NCBI RefSeq assembly: GCF_005048205.1
Contig: NZ_SUMF01000006.1
Coordinates: forward strand, 1-64,000
Source: Chitiniphilus eburneus
GTDB lineage: Bacteria > Pseudomonadota > Gammaproteobacteria > Burkholderiales > Chitinibacteraceae
Direction of reading: 5' to 3'
Length of the DNA: 64,000 nucleotides
Shown: one piece after another, positions 59,543 through 64,000 of the stretch
Position numbering within the stretch: the stretch's first letter is position 1
Layout of the letters: the number at the start of each line of letters is the position of its first letter
The notes under the pieces: model-generated
What the model was told of the DNA's origin: nothing
What the model saw: only the letters and a program-made list of their open reading frames with translations
The model's database searches: none
Position numbers and translations under genes: made by a program

Positions 59543-60489
59543 CTACCCTCCCGCAGCACGGCTGCAAGCGTCGCCGGTGAACCCTTGAACGGATTGTCCC
59601 GGCTCAGACTGGCTTTCGCCGTGACGCCGGCATCCCAAGCCAAGACAAAATCCTCCAGCGTGAGCCGGTTGGATTGCGCGTCCAGTGCAAAGCGCACGGC
59701 CTCCTTGACCAGGGCCATGACGAACGCCGGGGAGCCGCCCGTTGCGGCATAGATTTGCAGGGCAATATCGTGCCGATCCAGATGCGGCACAGCTTGAAAT
59801 TGCAGCTTGTGCAGCAGGGTGTGCTTGATCTGGGCGAGGAAGAGCAGCAACGCCCCAGGTTCGGCTGTCGTCCCAACCCGTAGGGGTGGTAGCGAAAATT
59901 CCAGTGGAAAACGTCGCGCAAGCTGGCTGTCGCACGCAAGGATTGGCGCGAACTGAGGCAAGCCGACCAAGCAAAATGTCACCCTGGTTTGATTGACCAC
60001 GGACTTGATCCAGTTGCAAACGTTCGTGTTGACCCTCGCGCCTGTTTTACGGATATCGAACAGATGGTGAAACTCATCCAGAAGCACCAGCTTCGTTTCA
60101 CACTCAGCCAGCAGCTTGCAGAGGCGTTGGGTCATCTGGCCGGTATTCCCAGCCTGCGGGCTGGGGTCGTTCAGTTTGGCCAGCAAACTGGCGGCGACAC
60201 TTTTGACGGTGGCCGGCGACGGCACCTCCGCATAAAAGGCCGGGATAAGGGTCTTTTCCAGCCGCTGTTCGACTTTGGTCGTGTGGGGCATCTGCGCCAG
60301 AATGGCCCGGCAGACCGTGGTTTTGCCCATGCCGCCGTCGGCCAAAAGCAGGCTGCCCACCGGCTCGCGATAGACCTCGGATTTTGCGACGCAGTCCTGA
60401 ACGCCCTGCATAGCCCGTTCCCAAGCCGGATGGGGGACAACAACCTTATCGAGCAGCGCAACGCGTTGGAGTGTGGTGACGGTTTGCAT
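59539..60489 (-). CDS. tnsC: TnsC/TniB-like AAA+ transposition ATPase
   Basis: This 316-residue AAA+ protein links the target selector to the transposase. It has Walker A LLADGGMGKTTVCRAI (about residue 50), Walker B KLVLLDEFHHLF and a sensor region (VTFCLVGLPQFAPIL). The size and the ARNC motif-like NTNVCNWIKSVVNQ fit TniB/TnsC. ATG 60489 is preceded by GGAG; GTG codons at 60495 and 60498 are alternatives. It ends in a four-base overlap with tniQ. Confidence 0.88.
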   Translation of the reverse strand: MQTVTTLQRVALLDKVVVPHPAWERAMQGVQDCVAKSEVYREPVGSLLLADGGMGKTTVCRAILAQMPHTTKVEQRLEKTLIPAFYAEVPSPATVKSVAASLLAKLNDPSPQAGNTGQMTQRLCKLLAECETKLVLLDEFHHLFDIRKTGARVNTNVCNWIKSVVNQTRVTFCLVGLPQFAPILACDSQLARRFPLEFSLPPLRVGTTAEPGALLLFLAQIKHTLLHKLQFQAVPHLDRHDIALQIYAATGGSPAFVMALVKEAVRFALDAQSNRLTLEDFVLAWDAGVTAKASLSRDNPFKGSPATLAAVLREGR

Positions 60490-60491
60490 GC

Positions 60492-62417
60492 TCACCACTC
60501 CAGCTCAAACGCGGTATACGGCACATCAGTTGTGTCCGCTACAACGAGGTGGGCGGTCTCGGGGCTGGGCAATGCGGGCGTTGCGATGACGGGACTGGGC
60601 GCTGCCATAGCTGGACGGCTTGGTTTTGCTTCTGCCATATGAGTCTGTTGTTGCAGCGCATTGGCCTCGCGCCCCTGGCCATTGGTGAGCTTGCGCAGGC
60701 GCTTTTTGCCGATTTGGCTGGCGCTACGGATGTCCTCCAGCAATCGAGCGCGAGCCAGGGCATTCGCGTTAAGGCCAAGCTTTTTGAGATCGGCCTGTGA
60801 GAACGACTTTTTGATGCGCATCGACTCGGCGTGCATGTAGCAATCGAGCCCAACCGTGTATTCCGGATCGGTCGATTCGGCGAGGATGAAAGTGTCTTTT
60901 TCGGTGGGATGCTGAATCAACACAGTGTGCAGATTCAGATCGTTGACCAGCACGGTCACCCGGTCGATGCCTTGGGCCTGCAACGTCGCTAGCGCATGCG
61001 AAAAGTATTCAATGCCATCGACCTGCACGCGGCCATGCTGAATGGTCCGCATCACCGGGCGGCGTGCCAGGGCATCGACATCCTCAGCCGACAGCGAGAG
61101 GGGCGCGATCTCCTTGGCCAGTTCTTCCCAAGCCAGAATCGGTGCCCGCCCAGTGCGGCTATGGACGGTCTGGTGATACACCTCATTGACCCATTGTTCG
61201 ATCAGGTCAGCCACTTGGTTCAGCGTCAGGCAAGCGTGCTTGGCCGAGTCGTAGTCACCCCGTGCAACCGGGTTTGAGAAGGTCGTCCCCGCCAGCTTCT
61301 GCACCAACCCTCGGGTCAGGATGTAGAAGAAGCGCTCGATGTGCGCCTTGCCGTTCGGGTCTCTGATTTGTGCTGGCGAAATGATGATGGCCAGCGCTTC
61401 ACACACCCTGATGAATGCGCTGTTTTTAAACTCGATGCCGTTGTCTGGAATGATGAGGATGGCAACACCGCCCGGCAGGCCGCGATTCGGCCGGGTCAAC
61501 ATGTCGCACAGCGCGGCCAAGGCCGTCGCAGCGCTCGGCGGGTAAAGGCTGATGTGCATACCCACCACGGCGCGTGTGCACACATCAAACAGGCAAGTCA
61601 GGTACGGCCGCCCCAACACCTCGCCCGTATCTGGATCGACGACCTGGATGTCCAAAAAGTGCGTATCCATCTCGACCACGGATAGCAGCGCGCCCGCTCG
61701 CCGCGTTCTGCCTGCCGCACGGGCTATCCGGTTCGCGGCAAGCTCACCACGTTGAGCGCGGGCGACGACATAGGGGTCAAGCTGCTTGAGCCGGCGCTGA
61801 ATCGAGCGCAACGTCGGTACGCGAATGTCGTTGTGGAATGCAGAGCACAGACCCGACTCAGCCAATTTGCCGACCACATAGCTGCGAATATCGACGGCAC
61901 TGGAGCGCTCAGGCTTGAGGTAAATCTGCTGTATTGCCTCATTGATGAGCAGCTCGACCTCGGGATCAAACTGCAAGGCGTAGTTGCCCGAGCCTCTCTT
62001 CCTGAGCAAACCTTGTTCGCCGCGCAACTCAAAGGCGCGGAGCCAATAAATGACTGCCCTGTCGGTCGGTGGGGCCGGATCATTCAGCTCAGCAGCAACC
62101 TGTTGGATCACGGCATTGAGGGCTTTGCGCGCTGTCGGATGTGGCAGTTGACGCAGGACCGCCTCCACATAGCGATGCTTGCGAACCAATGCCGGCGCGT
62201 TGTGCTCGTGGACGGTACGCCGCGCCGACTCACTCTTCACCGCGATCTTGTGAGTGCGCACAAGCTCGGCGAAATCAGCGAGAGGCATCTTGTGCTGGCG
62301 ACCACCTGCCGTGGCCGCATAGCGCACCATGCCTCGGGCCACGAAGACGACTTCAAACTCGGCACCATGTAACTCGAAGCGCAGGCCGACCTGAGGGTCG
62401 ATGACAGTGGCGGTCAT
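60492..62417 (-). CDS. tnsB: TnsB-like DDE transposase
   Basis: This 641-residue transposase binds transposon ends and joins 3' ends to target DNA. N-terminal helix-turn-helix domains are followed by an rve/Mu-type catalytic core with the DDE triad Asp251 (VEMDTHFLDI), Asp325 (IIPDNGIEFK) and Glu361 (NGKAHIERFF); the 35-residue second gap is canonical. A beta-barrel and an Ala/Pro-rich C-terminal tail (for contact with the ATPase) complete it. Start 62417 overlaps the tnsA stop (ATGA). Confidence 0.93.
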   Translation of the reverse strand: MTATVIDPQVGLRFELHGAEFEVVFVARGMVRYAATAGGRQHKMPLADFAELVRTHKIAVKSESARRTVHEHNAPALVRKHRYVEAVLRQLPHPTARKALNAVIQQVAAELNDPAPPTDRAVIYWLRAFELRGEQGLLRKRGSGNYALQFDPEVELLINEAIQQIYLKPERSSAVDIRSYVVGKLAESGLCSAFHNDIRVPTLRSIQRRLKQLDPYVVARAQRGELAANRIARAAGRTRRAGALLSVVEMDTHFLDIQVVDPDTGEVLGRPYLTCLFDVCTRAVVGMHISLYPPSAATALAALCDMLTRPNRGLPGGVAILIIPDNGIEFKNSAFIRVCEALAIIISPAQIRDPNGKAHIERFFYILTRGLVQKLAGTTFSNPVARGDYDSAKHACLTLNQVADLIEQWVNEVYHQTVHSRTGRAPILAWEELAKEIAPLSLSAEDVDALARRPVMRTIQHGRVQVDGIEYFSHALATLQAQGIDRVTVLVNDLNLHTVLIQHPTEKDTFILAESTDPEYTVGLDCYMHAESMRIKKSFSQADLKKLGLNANALARARLLEDIRSASQIGKKRLRKLTNGQGREANALQQQTHMAEAKPSRPAMAAPSPVIATPALPSPETAHLVVADTTDVPYTAFELEW

Positions 62418-63142
62418 AGCATGCCCTCCAGCTCGACTTCCTCCGGCGCGTGCCAGTGACGATGGAAGGCCAAGTAATCCGCCAACTGCGCCGAAAATCC
62501 GGCTTGGGTGAGATGGCGATGGGCCTGGGCAAGCGAGGCCGGCTGAAATGCAGCCAGCACTTCTGCACCCAACTGGACTTGGGCACCCGTCCACACCTGG
62601 AGATGCCCGCGCACGTAGCGCTGCAACAGCCATTCCAAGTGCTTCCGATTTGGCAGTTGCGCCGTATCGACCAGCCGAAAAGGCACCTGCGCTGGTTGCA
62701 ACACGCTGCGGATCAGCTCACACCGGTCCAGATACGCTCGGGATAGGTGGGCTATCGATGGCTTCACCTCGTGCAGCTCAAAGCAACCATCCATCAACTC
62801 AACCAGAAAATCGGGGAAAGCCGATTGGCCGGCCGGTAATGCGATGTGAACTGCCTGGGTGCGATAGCGCAGTACCGCTGGCGAGCGTTCCAGCACGACC
62901 GCGTAGGCCAGCTCCAGCTTGCTTTCGAGCGGAATCGCACCGCCCGATTTGCGGCTGGGGAACAGCGAGGTGCTCCGACCTCGTGCACCTTGGTGGATAC
63001 GCCGCACTCCATGCAGGGTATTGGCGACGGAGGGGGAATGCCGGAATGCGGCATCAATCTGGGCCAGAATGGGCCGGACAGCCTCGTCCGAGGCGTGAAG
63101 TAACTGCTGGCAAGGTATGCCAGCACCGTGCTGCAAAAGCAT
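62414..63142 (-). CDS. tnsA: TnsA-like endonuclease
   Basis: This 242-residue protein cuts the 5' ends of a Tn7-like element so that it leaves cleanly. The TnsA catalytic domain shows LESKLELAYAVVLE with the first acid, SAFPDFLVEL with the Asp, and CFELHEVKPS with ExK. A C-terminal winged-helix region binds TnsC. Having tnsA separates this element from the copy-and-paste Tn5053 type. It is first in the operon tnsA-tnsB-tnsC-tniQ, with four-base overlaps at tnsA/tnsB and tnsC/tniQ. Confidence 0.88.
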   Translation of the reverse strand: MLLQHGAGIPCQQLLHASDEAVRPILAQIDAAFRHSPSVANTLHGVRRIHQGARGRSTSLFPSRKSGGAIPLESKLELAYAVVLERSPAVLRYRTQAVHIALPAGQSAFPDFLVELMDGCFELHEVKPSIAHLSRAYLDRCELIRSVLQPAQVPFRLVDTAQLPNRKHLEWLLQRYVRGHLQVWTGAQVQLGAEVLAAFQPASLAQAHRHLTQAGFSAQLADYLAFHRHWHAPEEVELEGML

Positions 63143-63254
63143 GGTGTCTCCCGAAGAAAACGCGCCAAAGCACGGCCAGACAAGGCATCTGGAGGACGTG
63201 CATCAGCGCGCCCCGCCCGAAGTACGGGCGTGACTTGACGACGGGCTGCGTTCG

Positions 63255-63291
63255 GAAGACACTTCAGGTGCCACCCCGTTGTAGTGTCTTC
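63255..63291. repeat. inverted repeat upstream of tnsA
   Basis: Perfect nine-base arms GAAGACACT (63255-63263) and AGTGTCTTC (63283-63291) with a 19-base spacer lie in the tnsA leader. It could be an operator for the tns genes. It does not match the end motif at 37.8 kb. Confidence 0.5.
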
Positions 63292-63308
63292 AGATACCGC
63301 AACCGCAG

Positions 63309-63336
63309 ACGGACCCGAAAGGGTCCGTTTGTGTTT
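63309..63336. terminator. Rho-independent terminator
   Basis: ACGGACCC and GGGTCCGT pair around a GAAA loop, followed by TTGTGTTT. It lies between the tns operon and the small DNA-binding gene, and would end either a rightward transcript or, less well, the leftward gene at 63380. Confidence 0.7.
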
Positions 63337-63379
63337 ATGGGTTTAGTTCAGTGTTTGATCTGCTTCTTGTCGTGTCCCC

Positions 63380-63616
63380 TTACTGAGCAACCTGGTTCAT
63401 CAGGCTCAGGTCCTGTTCTAAAAAGCCCTTCTTCATTCCCAACGCGACGGCAATACGGTGGCTCTGTCCCCGTGTCGGGACATGCTTTTCTCGTAAAACT
63501 TGGTAGACCAAGGTCGGGTTAAAACCGTTGTGACGCGCCCACTGCGCCACGGAGATGCCGCGCAGGCGGAACTCTTCAAGTACGTCGGTCGCAGTCCGAA
63601 GCATGTGCACACTCAT
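63380..63616 (-). CDS. BcepMu gp16-like DNA-binding protein
   Basis: This 78-residue protein resembles the small HTH proteins of Mu-like phages (BcepMu gp16 family): TDVLEEFRLRGISVAQWARHNGFNPTLVYQVLREKHVPTRGQSHRIAVALGMKKG. These are often found near Mu-like and Tn7-like transposases and are thought to regulate them. ATG 63616. It precedes the tns operon in the same direction with a terminator and an inverted repeat in between. Confidence 0.82.
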   Translation of the reverse strand: MSVHMLRTATDVLEEFRLRGISVAQWARHNGFNPTLVYQVLREKHVPTRGQSHRIAVALGMKKGFLEQDLSLMNQVAQ

Positions 63617-63921
63617 AGGTTACGAAGGCCATCCCGAAACCTACCGCAGCGCCAACACTTGCTCAAGTGCCTGATCTTGTTAGATTTTTGTCGTTATGCG
63701 ATTTGTTCAAACCGCGAGAAAGTGCACCTTTTGCATATCTTCAGTGGCTGATTCCTAACATGCAGAATGCCGCCAAGTGGCTGATGCAGTACATAAAAGC
63801 GATGCCATATCCAAGGGGAGGATAGGCAACAAATGCGACATACTACTTATCCGATCATGGGATTTTTCTTATACTGAACACGATTTAGGACGACTTAAGC
63901 ACATCACGTGGATTTGCCACA
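63617..63921. other. AT-rich intergenic region
   Basis: About 305 bases of divergent promoter DNA lie between the gp16-like gene and the truncated HTH gene. No copy of the 17-base end motif is seen here, nor any clear palindrome or structured RNA. Confidence 0.45.
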
Positions 63922-64000
63922 ATGACATCTGAACCGTGGGTCACCGCAGAAGACGTTGCGCAACATCTGGGCGTCGTTAAGGACACCGTGTACCGCTGGC
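63922..64000 (+). CDS. excisionase-type HTH protein, 5' fragment
   Basis: From ATG 63922 the frame stays open to the window edge. The 26 visible residues, beginning MTSEPWVTAEDVAQHLGVVK and continuing DTVYRW, match the first helices of the excisionase/HTH_17 domain. Such domains occur alone or at the start of larger island proteins. The rest lies beyond the window. Confidence 0.75.
   Translation, partial: MTSEPWVTAEDVAQHLGVVKDTVYRW

Overview
The window is GC-rich DNA from a proteobacterium, most likely a betaproteobacterium (perhaps Neisseriales; judged from gene style and content, with no marker gene present). No rRNA, tRNA or CRISPR array was recognised.

Left part (1-17.4 kb) is ordinary chromosome with accessory patches. 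It holds the end of a HEAT-repeat gene and a DUF971 gene, a membrane diguanylate cyclase, a complete taurine operon (tauABCD), a Zn/Cd/Pb-exporting P-type ATPase behind a MerR-type operator, two acetyltransferases, a PfpI-family protein, a TetR/VOC divergent pair, a LysR/SDR divergent pair, and two MITE-like inverted-repeat elements. The second element supplies the stop codon of a GFA-family gene.

Middle part (17.4-37.4 kb) is a hydrogen-metabolism locus. A CbiM/PDGLE (nickel or cobalt) permease lies divergent from a nine-gene operon. That operon encodes a formate-dehydrogenase-like protein, two proteins resembling the beta and gamma (diaphorase) subunits of sulfhydrogenase or AsrA/AsrB, a hydrogenase maturation protease, and a membrane-bound group 4 [NiFe] hydrogenase in the Hyc style (HycC-, HycE-, HycD-, HycF- and HycG-like), followed by a pseudo-receiver protein. 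The maturation genes hypABFCDE converge on it from the right and end in a TrpB2-like gene. The key oddity is that the formate-dehydrogenase-like subunit keeps its FeS cysteines but has lost the residues equivalent to the Sec140, Arg333 and Lys44 of E. coli FdhF. With a HydB/HydG-like pair in place of HycB, this reads as an NAD(P)H-linked, NuoG-like electron-input module on an ion-translocating hydrogenase, not as a formate hydrogenlyase.

Right part (37.8-64 kb) is a genomic island built from Tn7-like material. It opens with arrays of 17-bp repeats that look like TnsB-binding transposon ends: one rightward array and two leftward arrays with identical spacing. These bracket an unrecognised membrane protein. 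Next come a roughly 2,200-residue transglutaminase/SF1-helicase/nuclease/DUF3320 protein, a Fic protein, a Wadjet-like SMC plasmid-defence operon in the order SMC-KITE-kleisin-Toprim with a divergent WYL regulator, a HAD phosphatase and DEDD exonuclease pair, a small membrane protein and an XRE regulator. The transposition core tniQ-tnsC-tnsB-tnsA, read leftward, and two small DNA-binding proteins (the last cut by the window edge) complete it. The right end of the island was not found and probably lies beyond the window.
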